From Verrucomicrobiota bacterium (GTDB lineage Bacteria > Verrucomicrobiota > Verrucomicrobiia > Verrucomicrobiales > Akkermansiaceae): a DNA stretch of 64,000 nt. A program made the translations under genes and the position numbers. Positions 28,956 through 37,356 of the stretch are shown here, in pieces. Each line of letters opens with the position of its first letter. Positions within the stretch are counted from its first letter, which is position 1. The notes beneath the pieces were generated by a model. That model saw only the letters and a list, made by a program, of their open reading frames with translations. It did no database searches and was not told where the DNA came from. Where the stretch lies: the NCBI GenBank assembly GCA_030835305.1, contig JAURPJ010000074.1, positions 1 through 64,000 on the forward strand. Direction: 5' to 3'.

Positions 28956-30215
28956 TCACTTTTTAATTCGGATCCGGCGATATTCCATCTGACCGCGATC
29001 TCCTTCCAGCCCAATCGGCCCACTGGCGGGTAGCTTGAACTCTTTCTCGAGAATCTCCCCGTTACACGTGCAGTGCGCCGTGCGTCCTTTGACGACAACC
29101 ACGATTTCATTCCAATCACCCGGTTTGTAGCTTTTCAGATTCTTATATGGACCGGCGACCAGATAGTCGCGGCATTGCAATTGCGGACGGCGAATAAAGA
29201 CCCCGCTATCCGCATTCGCATTGGCACGAAATTCAAGCTTCAGGGTAAAATCCATATCGAACTCCTGGTGTGTCCAAAGCTGGGCAAAACTTCGTCCTTC
29301 CGGCGGAGTGGTCACGATGAGACGACCATCCTTTGCCAGGTAGCGCCCCTCACTACTCGCCACCTTTCCATCAAAACTTTCCATCTTCGCAAACGACTTT
29401 TTATTCCGATATCCCCACCCCGTTAAATCGCTTCCGTTTAAGAGAAGTTCGTATCCCTCCTCGGGCTTAAAGTCATCCACGGGTACCTCAACGAGGTCCA
29501 GGGTCTCAAGAACGGGACGCAGGGTGTTTGCCCACATTTCGTAACCCAATGCGTTGGGGTGAAGCAGGTCCGGGAACTCCGCCTTCCGTGCATTTCCATC
29601 CTCATTGGCAAACATCGACCAAGTATCGATCAAAGTGACCTGCTTGTCCCCCTTCACAGCCTCTGCGTAAAGCGTATTGATTTTTTTAATCTGCTCCGCC
29701 GAACGTCTTTTCGACTCATGACTCGGGAAAACGTTACAAAGAATAATCGGCATCTCCTTATTCGAGGCTTTAAGCTCCTTAAGGATGAGCTTCAGATTCC
29801 CCGTAATCACCTCCGGGGTCGCCCCCTCCTCAAGATCATTCGTTCCCATCAAAAGCACCACTCCGGTTGGTTTGAGGACCAGCACATCTTCCGGCATCCG
29901 ATAAAGCATTCCCCGGGTTGTGTCTCCGCTAATCCCCCGATTGGCCACCTTGGTCTTACCAAACGCCCCCTTTAAGTCATCGCCCCAACCCTGAGTGATG
30001 GAGTCTCCCAAAAACACCAATGCCCCCTGCTTGGCCTCGACTTCCTTGACCCAGGACGTGCGCTTGTTTTTCCAAAGATTCCGAAACCAATCGTATCGCC
30101 GAACCGGTCCCGACCCGGCAATTTCGGAATCCGCGGGAATCACCTCCACCGGCTCACGGGCCATGAGCGAAGAAAGCGGAAGAACAACAACAACGAAGGT
30201 ATTAAGCAAACGCAT
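28956..30215 (-). CDS. secreted SGNH esterase fused to a DUF1080 (3-keto-disaccharide hydrolase) domain
   Basis: 419 aa from ATG 30215 (MRLLNTFVVVV); in-frame ATGs lie 12 and 18 bp further upstream. The signal peptide ends near LSSLMA. The SGNH domain (about 40-235) has ALVFLGDSITQGWGDD with the nucleophile Ser, the Gly block NRGISGDTT, LLMGTNDLEEG with the Asn, and LLHPNALGYEMW with the Asp-His pair region. The second domain (about 245-419) has YELLLNGSDLTGWGYRNKK, FDMDFTLKLEFRANANADSG and PGDWNEIVVVVKGRTAHCTC. DUF1080 is a jelly roll linked to 3-keto-glycoside hydrolysis in planctomycetes and verrucomicrobia. It is probably a periplasmic carbohydrate deacetylase/hydrolase combination. Confidence 0.86.
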   Translation of the reverse strand: MRLLNTFVVVVLPLSSLMAREPVEVIPADSEIAGSGPVRRYDWFRNLWKNKRTSWVKEVEAKQGALVFLGDSITQGWGDDLKGAFGKTKVANRGISGDTTRGMLYRMPEDVLVLKPTGVVLLMGTNDLEEGATPEVITGNLKLILKELKASNKEMPIILCNVFPSHESKRRSAEQIKKINTLYAEAVKGDKQVTLIDTWSMFANEDGNARKAEFPDLLHPNALGYEMWANTLRPVLETLDLVEVPVDDFKPEEGYELLLNGSDLTGWGYRNKKSFAKMESFDGKVASSEGRYLAKDGRLIVTTPPEGRSFAQLWTHQEFDMDFTLKLEFRANANADSGVFIRRPQLQCRDYLVAGPYKNLKSYKPGDWNEIVVVVKGRTAHCTCNGEILEKEFKLPASGPIGLEGDRGQMEYRRIRIKK

Positions 30216-30269
30216 CCCTGCGATCATGGGCAAACCTCGACCCTATGACGAGAATGGAATACGCCCGGA

Positions 30270-31268
30270 TTACCGGCGCCTCCCGCGAAAACGATCACGG
30301 GGATCTTCTTCCTTTTCCTCCTCGTCCTTGTAGCCAAGAATCCCTCCCTTTTTGAGATTACGAACGAAATCCTTCATGTCGGTCTTAAGTTGCTTGTCAG
30401 CGACCAAAGCTCCCAGGGCGCCATCCTGGTCGTCGATTTTTTCAATGGCCGCCGTTGCGGAATCGGCCGTGCGCTCGATGGAGGCCAGAACCCGCGGGAC
30501 CTCTTGCAGCGCCGGGCTCACCCGTGCGATCGCCGATTGTGCCGTTTGATTGGTCTCTCGAACCTCATTGATCGCCAATCGAAAATCCCCGATCGCCGGC
30601 TCAAGTTTTTCTCCAAGCTTCGCAAATGAGGCCGACGTTTTTTCAAGATTCGCGAGCGTCCCGTCGAACCTCCGGATATTCTCGGCCGAAAGAATCTGCC
30701 CGTTTACCTTATCCACCGTTTTAGACAGCTTGGAAGCCACGATCTTCACCTCATCAACTGACTCCTCAATTTTTGAAAGCGCCACCTCTGCAGCTTCGAT
30801 AACCTCCCGCGTGCTTCCCGCGATTAATTCAGCCTCGCTCTGGAGAAAATCAAGACCACCCGGCCCGGCTCCCTTGACCGTCTCGCCTTGCTCGATGAAG
30901 TCGTCCGTCCCGATCGAAGGCGGCGTGATCAAAATTTCCTTATCCCCAAGAAGACTGGCCTGGCTAATCCTCATAAAGGACCCCTTTTCAATACGATGAT
31001 CCTCATCTATCGCGAGAATCACTTGAATCATTGAGCTATCTACCAGCTTGGGTTTCTCCGCCACTTCTCCGATCTTGGCTCCCCTCAAGCGTACGGTGCT
31101 CCCCTTGATAATGCCGGCAGCTTCCTTGAAATTCACTTTGATTTCATAGCGCTTCTTAAACAGATCGCTGATATTCCCAAACAGGAGAATGATCGTCCCG
31201 AGCATCGCGAGCCCGAGGAACAGAAAGACCCCAACCAGCGTTTCGGTCTTTTTAGAATTGGTCGCCAT
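30270..31268 (-). CDS. MlaD-type MCE-domain substrate-binding protein
   Basis: 332 aa. One N-terminal membrane helix (TLVGVFLFLGLAMLGTIILL) anchors it in the inner membrane. The MCE domain follows at about 38-120: YEIKVNFKEAAGIIKGSTVR, LRGAKIGEVAEKPK, GSFMRISQASLLGDKEILI. A long helical tail (about 140-300) should form the periplasmic coiled-coil needle seen in larger MCE proteins, and the end is basic (RFRGRRR). It probably shuttles phospholipids across the periplasm. It lies 29 bp after the ATPase gene, so the two are one operon. Confidence 0.88.
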   Translation of the reverse strand: MATNSKKTETLVGVFLFLGLAMLGTIILLFGNISDLFKKRYEIKVNFKEAAGIIKGSTVRLRGAKIGEVAEKPKLVDSSMIQVILAIDEDHRIEKGSFMRISQASLLGDKEILITPPSIGTDDFIEQGETVKGAGPGGLDFLQSEAELIAGSTREVIEAAEVALSKIEESVDEVKIVASKLSKTVDKVNGQILSAENIRRFDGTLANLEKTSASFAKLGEKLEPAIGDFRLAINEVRETNQTAQSAIARVSPALQEVPRVLASIERTADSATAAIEKIDDQDGALGALVADKQLKTDMKDFVRNLKKGGILGYKDEEEKEEDPRDRFRGRRR

Positions 31269-31297
31269 GAAGCAACTATGCCCCCTCGAAGCCTAAA

Positions 31298-32053
31298 TCA
31301 CAAATCCGAATCCTCTGAATGACCTGCCACGAAATTCACCAGCACCGGATCTTTGCTGGCCTTTAACTCATCGGGGGTTCCCTCCCAGTAATTCAGACCA
31401 TCCTTCATAAAAACTAGACGATCCGCAATTCGAAGAGCGCTGCGAATTTCATGAGTAATCACCACATTGGTAATGCCATGATCATGCGCCAGATCTTTTA
31501 TGAGATGATCAATCGAATCCCCGGTCACCGGGTCCAACCCCGCGTGAGGCTCGTCATAAAGGACACAACACGGCTCCCCCACCACCGCCCGTGCCAAAGC
31601 CACCCTCTTGCGCATCCCTCCGGAAAGATCAGCGGGCATCTTGTTCTCCTGACCTTCCAGACGGACAATTTTGAGGGCCTCACTTACCCGACGGGCCAAC
31701 TCGTCAGGATCCTTGACCCCGGCCTCCTGCAGAGGAAAAGCAACATTCTCCGCGACCGTCATCGAGTCAAACAAGGCCCCGCTCTGAAACATCATGCTGA
31801 TCTTTTTCCGGACCCAACTTAGCTCCCGCTCCGAAAGATCCGAGATTACTCGTCCTTCCAGGGTCACTGTACCCCCATCCGGCTGAAGCAATCCCATAAT
31901 ATGCTTCATTAGCACAGTTTTCCCGCCACCCGAGCCCCCGAGCAACACCAATATTTCTCCTCGTTTGACAACCAGATCCACTCCGCGAAGCACAACCTGA
32001 TCACCAAAGCTCTTCTTGATTCCACGCATCTGTAGAAAAACCTCACCTTTCAT
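31298..32053 (-). CDS. MlaF-type phospholipid-transport ABC ATPase
   Basis: 251 aa. Walker A LLGGSGGGKTVLMKHIMGLL, the Q-loop ISMMFQSGALFDSMTVAENV (a typical Mla/Ttg2A sequence), the signature LSGGMRKRVALAR, Walker B CVLYDEPHAGLDPVTGDSID and the switch VVITHEIRSA. It energises lipid movement with a MlaE permease and the MlaD protein encoded next. The MlaE permease that usually adjoins these genes is not in this window: upstream of the ATPase is a divergent flavoprotein gene. The start ATG at 32053 is 64 bp from that gene's start. Confidence 0.9.
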   Translation of the reverse strand: MKGEVFLQMRGIKKSFGDQVVLRGVDLVVKRGEILVLLGGSGGGKTVLMKHIMGLLQPDGGTVTLEGRVISDLSERELSWVRKKISMMFQSGALFDSMTVAENVAFPLQEAGVKDPDELARRVSEALKIVRLEGQENKMPADLSGGMRKRVALARAVVGEPCCVLYDEPHAGLDPVTGDSIDHLIKDLAHDHGITNVVITHEIRSALRIADRLVFMKDGLNYWEGTPDELKASKDPVLVNFVAGHSEDSDL

Positions 32054-32117
32054 GGACCTCTTCTAGGCACTCGAATGAAGAATTGCACTCCAGGAAATTT
32101 CCGATTTGCTCAACGCG

Positions 32118-33377
32118 ATGAGTTCCTCGCCACATCCCCACAACCTGATCGTGATCGGAGGCGGCGCCGCAGGCTTTTTCGGAGCGATCTCGGCTGCCCA
32201 AGCTGGTCTCCAAAAGATCCTGATCCTCGAACGCGGTCCTGAAATCCTTACCAAGGTCCGCATCTCGGGTGGCGGCCGATGTAATATCACCCACGACTGC
32301 TACGACCCGAGCGAACTTGTCGCAAACTATCCTCGCGGAGTCAAAAACCTCATCGGTGCCTTTCACCGTTTCCAACCCTCAGACACCATCACCTGGTTTG
32401 AAGAACAGGGCGTCGAACTCAAAGTCGAATCCGATGGCCGTATTTTCCCGACCACCGATAATTCCGAAACAATCATCAACGCGCTGACCTCCGCCGCCCG
32501 AAGAAACAATGTGACCTGGCACACCCGTTGTGGAGTCGAAAAAGTCCGTATGGTCGACGGAATTTTCCAACTCAAAACAACCGACGGAACGACCTACCTC
32601 ACCAAGTCGCTCCTCGTGGCTACCGGCGGGATTCGCAGCAAGCACGCCCGTATTCCCGCCGAAGACCTCGGCCATAAACTCAGCCCTCCCGTTCCCTCTC
32701 TCTTCACCTTTAAGATCGAAGACTCCCGCCTTCACGGACTTCCGGGAGTATCAGCGCCCAACGCCTCGCTCCGTGCCGGAAAAATAGAAACTCAAGGCCC
32801 GCTTCTTATCACCCACTGGGGACTCAGCGGCCCAGCCACCCTCAAAGCCTCGGCGTGGGGAGCTCGGGAACTCTCGGAAATCAATTACCACTTCGATCTC
32901 GAAGTCAATTGGACCGGTAGCGAGACACCGGATTCCCTAAAGCAGAAATTCGCGAAACAACGTCGCGAACACGGGAAACGAAAGGTGAAAAAACGCAGTA
33001 TTATCGAAGGTATTACCCGCCGACTTTGGCAAAGCATGACCGAAGCCGCCAGGATCAGCGAAGAAACGACCTGGGCAAACCTCACCCGGGAGCAATCGGA
33101 AAGCCTCACCCGCGAATTGGCAGCAGCCAAATTTAAAGTCACCGGCAAAAGTCTCAACAAAGAAGAATTTGTCACCTGCGGCGGAGTGTCGCTGGATGAT
33201 CTCAACCTGAAGACGATGGAGAGCAAGTCCGTCCCCAACCTCTACTTCGCCGGCGAAGTCCTCGACGTCGATGGCGTCACCGGTGGCTTCAATTTCCAAT
33301 CAGCCTGGACCACCGGCCACCTCGTAGGCCTCGCCGTCAATGAACGACTGCATTGCAATTCCAGCGGGATCGTCTAA
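32118..33377 (+). CDS. NAD(P)/FAD-dependent oxidoreductase, HI0933/aminoacetone-oxidase type
   Basis: 419 aa from ATG 32118 (a TTG 12 bp upstream is a weaker choice). The FAD dinucleotide fold NLIVIGGGAAGFFGAISAAQ starts the protein. The family motif ISGGGRCNITHDC follows near residue 50. LVATGGIRSKHARIPAEDLG is mid-protein, LITHWGLSGPATLKASAWG later. The C-terminus has FVTCGGVSLDDLN, NLYFAGEVLDVDGVTGGFNFQSAWTTG (FAD contacts). The family is widespread with an unclear substrate. Its stop is 9 bp before the M3 peptidase start, so the two are co-transcribed. Confidence 0.92.
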   Translation: MSSSPHPHNLIVIGGGAAGFFGAISAAQAGLQKILILERGPEILTKVRISGGGRCNITHDCYDPSELVANYPRGVKNLIGAFHRFQPSDTITWFEEQGVELKVESDGRIFPTTDNSETIINALTSAARRNNVTWHTRCGVEKVRMVDGIFQLKTTDGTTYLTKSLLVATGGIRSKHARIPAEDLGHKLSPPVPSLFTFKIEDSRLHGLPGVSAPNASLRAGKIETQGPLLITHWGLSGPATLKASAWGARELSEINYHFDLEVNWTGSETPDSLKQKFAKQRREHGKRKVKKRSIIEGITRRLWQSMTEAARISEETTWANLTREQSESLTRELAAAKFKVTGKSLNKEEFVTCGGVSLDDLNLKTMESKSVPNLYFAGEVLDVDGVTGGFNFQSAWTTGHLVGLAVNERLHCNSSGIV

Positions 33378-33386
33378 ATCATCGCC

Positions 33387-35423
33387 ATGAGCGATTCCCA
33401 TCCCTTCCTCGCACAGGATTTCAAAATCAAATGGTCCACCCTGACTCCCGATCACATCAAGGCCGATGTCTCCAAGGCCATCGAATCCGGCAGGGCGAAC
33501 ATCGATGCCATTAAAACCATCACTCCCGATGAAGCCACTTTTGAAAATACCTTCGGAGCCCTGGAATCCGCCACCGACGATCTCGACCGCTCTTGGGGAC
33601 GAGTCAATCATCTTGATTCTGTCGCCAACTCCGACGAGCTCCGCGAAGCCCTCAACAAAATGCTTCCCCTTGTCTCGGAATTTTCTTCATCCATTTCTCT
33701 CGATGACGAACTCTGGAAGGTCCTTAAATCCTATTCTGAATCCGACGCCGTCAACTCACTCTCCGAAATCCAAAAACGTTTCGTCCAAGAGACTTGCGAT
33801 GACTTCAAAGCTGCCGGAGCCGACCTTGCAGCGGAATCCAAAAAGCGCATGTTCGAAATCAACAGCGAGCTCGCCAAAGTCACCCAGAAGTTCGGTGAGA
33901 ATGTTCTCGATTCTACGAACGCTTGGGAACTTTACGTCGAGGACGGAGCCGAATTGGCAGGACTTCCCGAATCCGCAAAAACCGGCGCTGCTGAAGACGC
34001 CAAGAGCAAAGGAAAAGAAGGCCAGTGGCGTTTTACCCAGCAATTCCCCTCGATGTATCCCGTCATGCAATATGCCGAGAGCACAGAGCTGCGCAAAAAA
34101 ATCTGGGAAGGCGGAGGCTCCATCGGAAACGGTGGCGACAACGACAATACCGAAAACATCTGGAGCATCCTGAAACTGCGCCAGGAGAAAGCCGAACTTC
34201 TTGGCTTCAATAATTTCGCCGACCACGTGCTAAATCGCCGCATGGCCAAGTCCGGAACCGGCGCGCTCAAATTCACCGAAGACCTTCACTCCAAAATCAG
34301 CGCGAGCTTCCAAGAGGATATGAAGAGCCTCGAATCTTACTGGATCGAAAAGACCAGAGCCACAAGCGGTCCCATGGAGCCCTGGGATGTCTCTTATTGG
34401 GCTGAGAAGCGTCGCAAGGAACTTTATGAGTTCGATGACGAAGCCCTCCGGCCCTACTTCCCTGTTGATCAAGTTATGGACGGCCTTTTCTCACTCACCT
34501 CCAAGCTTTTCGGTATCAAAATCTCTAATTCGGAAGCGGAGGCTTGGCATCCTGAAGTGAAGTTTTACGAAATCCACGACAGCGCATCCGGCGACCACCT
34601 CGGCTCATTCTACGCCGACTGGCATCCTCGCGAATCAAAACGCGGCGGAGCTTGGATGAACTACCTCGAAACCGGGCAACCTATTCCCCGAACTCCCCAT
34701 CTTGGACTCATCTGCGGCAACATGTCCAAGCCCACGGGAGACAAACCAGCCCTCCTCACTCATAACGAAGTGGAGACCGTCTTCCACGAGTTTGGCCACC
34801 TGCTTCACCATCTTCTGTCCGACATCGAGATCAGGTCGCTCGCCGGTGTCAATGTTCCTTGGGACTTCGTCGAACTACCATCCCAGATCATGGAAAATTT
34901 CTGCTGGGATCGGGAATCTCTCGACTTCTTCGCCAAACACTACGAGACCGGAAAAACGATCCCCGACGAACTCTTCGACAAGATGATCGCGGCCCGCAAC
35001 TACATGTCCGCCACAGCTTTCATGAGACAACTCTCACTCGGAAAACTCGATCTCGAATTACACGTTCATCCGGAGAAACATCTCGGTAGAGATCTCGACG
35101 AGGTGGACCGCGAAATCCTTGCCGACTACAAAGCCCAACTGGCCACTCAGGGCCCCTCGATGGCACGTCGTTTCAACCATCTCTTCTCCTCACCGGTTGG
35201 ATACGCCGCGGGTTACTATTCCTATAAGTGGGCCGAGGTTCTAGACGCCGATGCCTTCACCCGCTTCAGCCGGGAAGGCGTGCTCAATTCCGAAACCGGC
35301 ATGAGCTTTCGAAAAGAAATCCTGGCCAAAGGAAATTCGCGCCCCGTCGACGAATCCTACCGGCAGTTCATGGGCCGCGATCCCGAGCAAACCGCTCTTC
35401 TCGAAAGGTCCGGTCTCGCGTAG
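33387..35423 (+). CDS. prlC: M3-family oligopeptidase (oligopeptidase A type)
   Basis: Zinc metallopeptidase that degrades short peptides, including cleaved signal peptides, in the cytoplasm. 678 aa, the usual OpdA length. The N-terminal helical half has ITPDEATFENTFGALESATD. The active site VETVFHEFGHLLHHLL places the zinc His467 and the catalytic Glu. The third ligand follows in PWDFVELPSQIMENFCWD. The end includes YYSYKWAEVLDADAFTRF and FMGRDPEQTALL, both typical. No signal peptide. It is followed by a strong terminator. Confidence 0.95.
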   Translation: MSDSHPFLAQDFKIKWSTLTPDHIKADVSKAIESGRANIDAIKTITPDEATFENTFGALESATDDLDRSWGRVNHLDSVANSDELREALNKMLPLVSEFSSSISLDDELWKVLKSYSESDAVNSLSEIQKRFVQETCDDFKAAGADLAAESKKRMFEINSELAKVTQKFGENVLDSTNAWELYVEDGAELAGLPESAKTGAAEDAKSKGKEGQWRFTQQFPSMYPVMQYAESTELRKKIWEGGGSIGNGGDNDNTENIWSILKLRQEKAELLGFNNFADHVLNRRMAKSGTGALKFTEDLHSKISASFQEDMKSLESYWIEKTRATSGPMEPWDVSYWAEKRRKELYEFDDEALRPYFPVDQVMDGLFSLTSKLFGIKISNSEAEAWHPEVKFYEIHDSASGDHLGSFYADWHPRESKRGGAWMNYLETGQPIPRTPHLGLICGNMSKPTGDKPALLTHNEVETVFHEFGHLLHHLLSDIEIRSLAGVNVPWDFVELPSQIMENFCWDRESLDFFAKHYETGKTIPDELFDKMIAARNYMSATAFMRQLSLGKLDLELHVHPEKHLGRDLDEVDREILADYKAQLATQGPSMARRFNHLFSSPVGYAAGYYSYKWAEVLDADAFTRFSREGVLNSETGMSFRKEILAKGNSRPVDESYRQFMGRDPEQTALLERSGLA

Positions 35424-35435
35424 TTCTTCCTTGAT

Positions 35436-35473
35436 AAAAAAAGCTCCAAATCCGCAAGGATGGGAGCTTTTTT
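35436..35473. terminator. strong bidirectional terminator
   Basis: AAAAAAGCTCC ... GGGAGCTTTTTT with an inner ATCC/GGAT pair. It separates the M3 peptidase from the tail of the long TonB operon and can serve both convergent transcripts. Confidence 0.9.
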
Positions 35474-35492
35474 CCTGGAGATTTTCAGGCAG

Positions 35493-36098
35493 CTATCGGG
35501 AGCAGCCAAGAAGCAAATTCGTATTGTGACGAAGAGCAGCCGCCAGATCTGCACTCTGGTAACCTGTACCAAAGACCCGGCTGAAAACATCTTTTTTCCC
35601 TTCCTGATCACGCTTGGAAAGCTTCGCAAACTCGGCGTCGAGAGAAGTAAAAAGATCATCCACCATCTTGGTGGTGGGAGTATGCCATGGTTCCAGATCG
35701 AGCTCGGGAGCCTCGCCCACAGCAGATGGAGCCTTCAAAGCGGGGCGTGAAATCAGCCCGGAATTCAGACGCATGTCACCGGACATCACCCGGATCTGGG
35801 CCGACTGCAGAGCCCCGTCAGCGCTGTAATTAAGCTCAATGTATGAGGTCAGCTTCTTGCCGAAGCGTGGCTTGTGCTCGACGCGGGTCGAAACGAAAAT
35901 CCCACCCCCGGCATTTGGCGTCACCGTGGGTTTGTGGGTAAGGTAGGAATGGTTATCGATGCTGTAAGATGCGGTCCGATTCTTACGCCAGCCGTTCAGG
36001 GCCGCGCCCAGGGAATCAATATCAACGATAACTGCCGAAGCAGGCACGAAAAGAGAAAGGCCGGTCAGGGCCGTCATGAGGAAGTTCTTTGTGGTCAT
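35493..36098 (-). CDS. small secreted protein, last gene of the TonB operon
   Basis: 201 aa from ATG 36098, giving the signal peptide TTKNFLMTALTGLSLFVPAS. The mature part looks like beta structure (SIDNHSYLTHKPTVTPNAGG; FVSTRVEHKPRFGKKLTSYI; AQIRVMSGDMRLNSG), then a helical C-terminus (KMVDDLFTSLDAEFAKLSKR). I do not recognise the family. It starts 13 bp after the porin stop and precedes the terminator, so it belongs with the porin and TonB genes. An accessory or ligand-binding role at the outer membrane is only inference. Confidence 0.7.
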   Translation of the reverse strand: MTTKNFLMTALTGLSLFVPASAVIVDIDSLGAALNGWRKNRTASYSIDNHSYLTHKPTVTPNAGGGIFVSTRVEHKPRFGKKLTSYIELNYSADGALQSAQIRVMSGDMRLNSGLISRPALKAPSAVGEAPELDLEPWHTPTTKMVDDLFTSLDAEFAKLSKRDQEGKKDVFSRVFGTGYQSADLAAALRHNTNLLLGCSR

Positions 36099-36111
36099 GG
36101 TATTTGTGGTT

Positions 36112-37356
36112 TTAAAAGGCATATCTGGCAAAAGTGTTCCATCCCCAGGAGCTCAAGGTCTCGTTATCCTCCCCCACTTCGGAGAGCGAACGATATTCCA
36201 CTCCGGTGCCGAGGATGAGATTGTCATCATCAAAGTGAATGTTCACCCCGGCGTATAATATCGAGCTCAACTGCGCAGCCGTCGTAATCTCGGGGAAGGC
36301 AGTCGGGAAAATGGCGTCCGATCCAGTGTCCGGAATTCCCCAGTAGGAATAAATCCCACCCGGGTCGCGGGAACGGGCATATTGGTAGCGGGAAACGAAG
36401 CTCACCGCATCCTGGAGGAGCCAGTAACGGCCCGCAGCGGTAACCCCGTAAGCAGTATTGCCGGAACCACGGGCAGCGAGAAACTCGGTGTAAAAATCAA
36501 AGCGCCCCGAGCTATACTCGGCGCCCGCGGAAAGCAGATGACGATAGCCCTGCGCGATACTCTCACTCGTGGAACCATCCATATTGTATATATAATCGAG
36601 GTGCCACCGTCGATAGTTGGCCTCAGGAGCGCCTTCGACTCCTCCTCGATTCCGAGAACTTGCAATGCTCGCCAGAATGTAGCCGTCACCGTCAAGCGAG
36701 GGAAGGCTGCGATCAACTTCGGAACCAAACCATCCAAGCTTCCAGTCCAGCTTTGATCCTCTGCCTTCAAACATAAATCCAAGGCTGCTTGCGGGAGCCA
36801 TCTGTGCAGCCAGTGGCGAGAGAGTCGGGAACCATCGAACTGCCGCATCGCGACTGTATTCGGTCGAAAACGGGGGAGGAAACTTACCGCCGGTAAGGCG
36901 CATTTCCTCGCCAATGGGAACGCTGGCACGCAATGTCTCCCAACCTTCATACTGGCCCGAGCTCGACAAAAGGGCGTCTGCCAGGATTTCGATTCCGTAA
37001 TAGGTCTGGAGAGCCATTCCAACCCGGGCCCGACTCAGTTTGGTTCCCTTTCCAAGAGAACGATCGTAGACCTGATACTCGAATAAACCGCGGGGCGCAA
37101 AAGTCGTTCGCGACCCCGCTTCGATTGGAAACTTGGGAGCCAACTCGGTCCGCCATCGCGTGGGAAACTGAACGTTCACCGGCTCCAGTTTCTCCGCCTT
37201 CACCTCAATGGCCTTGCGGGAGGCTGGAAGACGCGCCGCCTGCTCAAAAACGTTTTGCGCAGAATCCGCTTCCTGCTCGAGGAGTTTTAGCGCTTCATTC
37301 GCGCCTGTCGGTAAAACCAGGGCGGTGGAGAACATCAAGAATCCAGCCTTCATCAC
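36112..37356 (-). CDS. outer-membrane porin, possibly porin O/P (phosphate-selective) type
   Basis: 414 aa. A signal peptide (AGFLMFSTALVLPTGA) is followed by a short helical segment (about 20-50, LLEQEADSAQNVFEQAARL), then alternating beta strands through to a terminal Phe (WGWNTFARYAF), the outer-membrane insertion signature. Strand pairs such as RARVGMALQTYYGIEILADA, GEEMRLTGGKFPPPFSTEYS and FYTEFLAARGSGNTAYGVTA fit the porin O/P family. Its ATG overlaps the TPR gene's stop by ATGA, which ties it to the TonB operon. Selectivity for phosphate is a family-level possibility, not shown by sequence. Confidence 0.75.
   Translation of the reverse strand: MMKAGFLMFSTALVLPTGANEALKLLEQEADSAQNVFEQAARLPASRKAIEVKAEKLEPVNVQFPTRWRTELAPKFPIEAGSRTTFAPRGLFEYQVYDRSLGKGTKLSRARVGMALQTYYGIEILADALLSSSGQYEGWETLRASVPIGEEMRLTGGKFPPPFSTEYSRDAAVRWFPTLSPLAAQMAPASSLGFMFEGRGSKLDWKLGWFGSEVDRSLPSLDGDGYILASIASSRNRGGVEGAPEANYRRWHLDYIYNMDGSTSESIAQGYRHLLSAGAEYSSGRFDFYTEFLAARGSGNTAYGVTAAGRYWLLQDAVSFVSRYQYARSRDPGGIYSYWGIPDTGSDAIFPTAFPEITTAAQLSSILYAGVNIHFDDDNLILGTGVEYRSLSEVGEDNETLSSWGWNTFARYAF

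Noticed and set aside
28757-29119. A 120-codon minus-strand frame overlapping the esterase end
   Set aside because: It is in the wrong frame relative to both the esterase and the PEP-CTERM tail and has no protein-like features.
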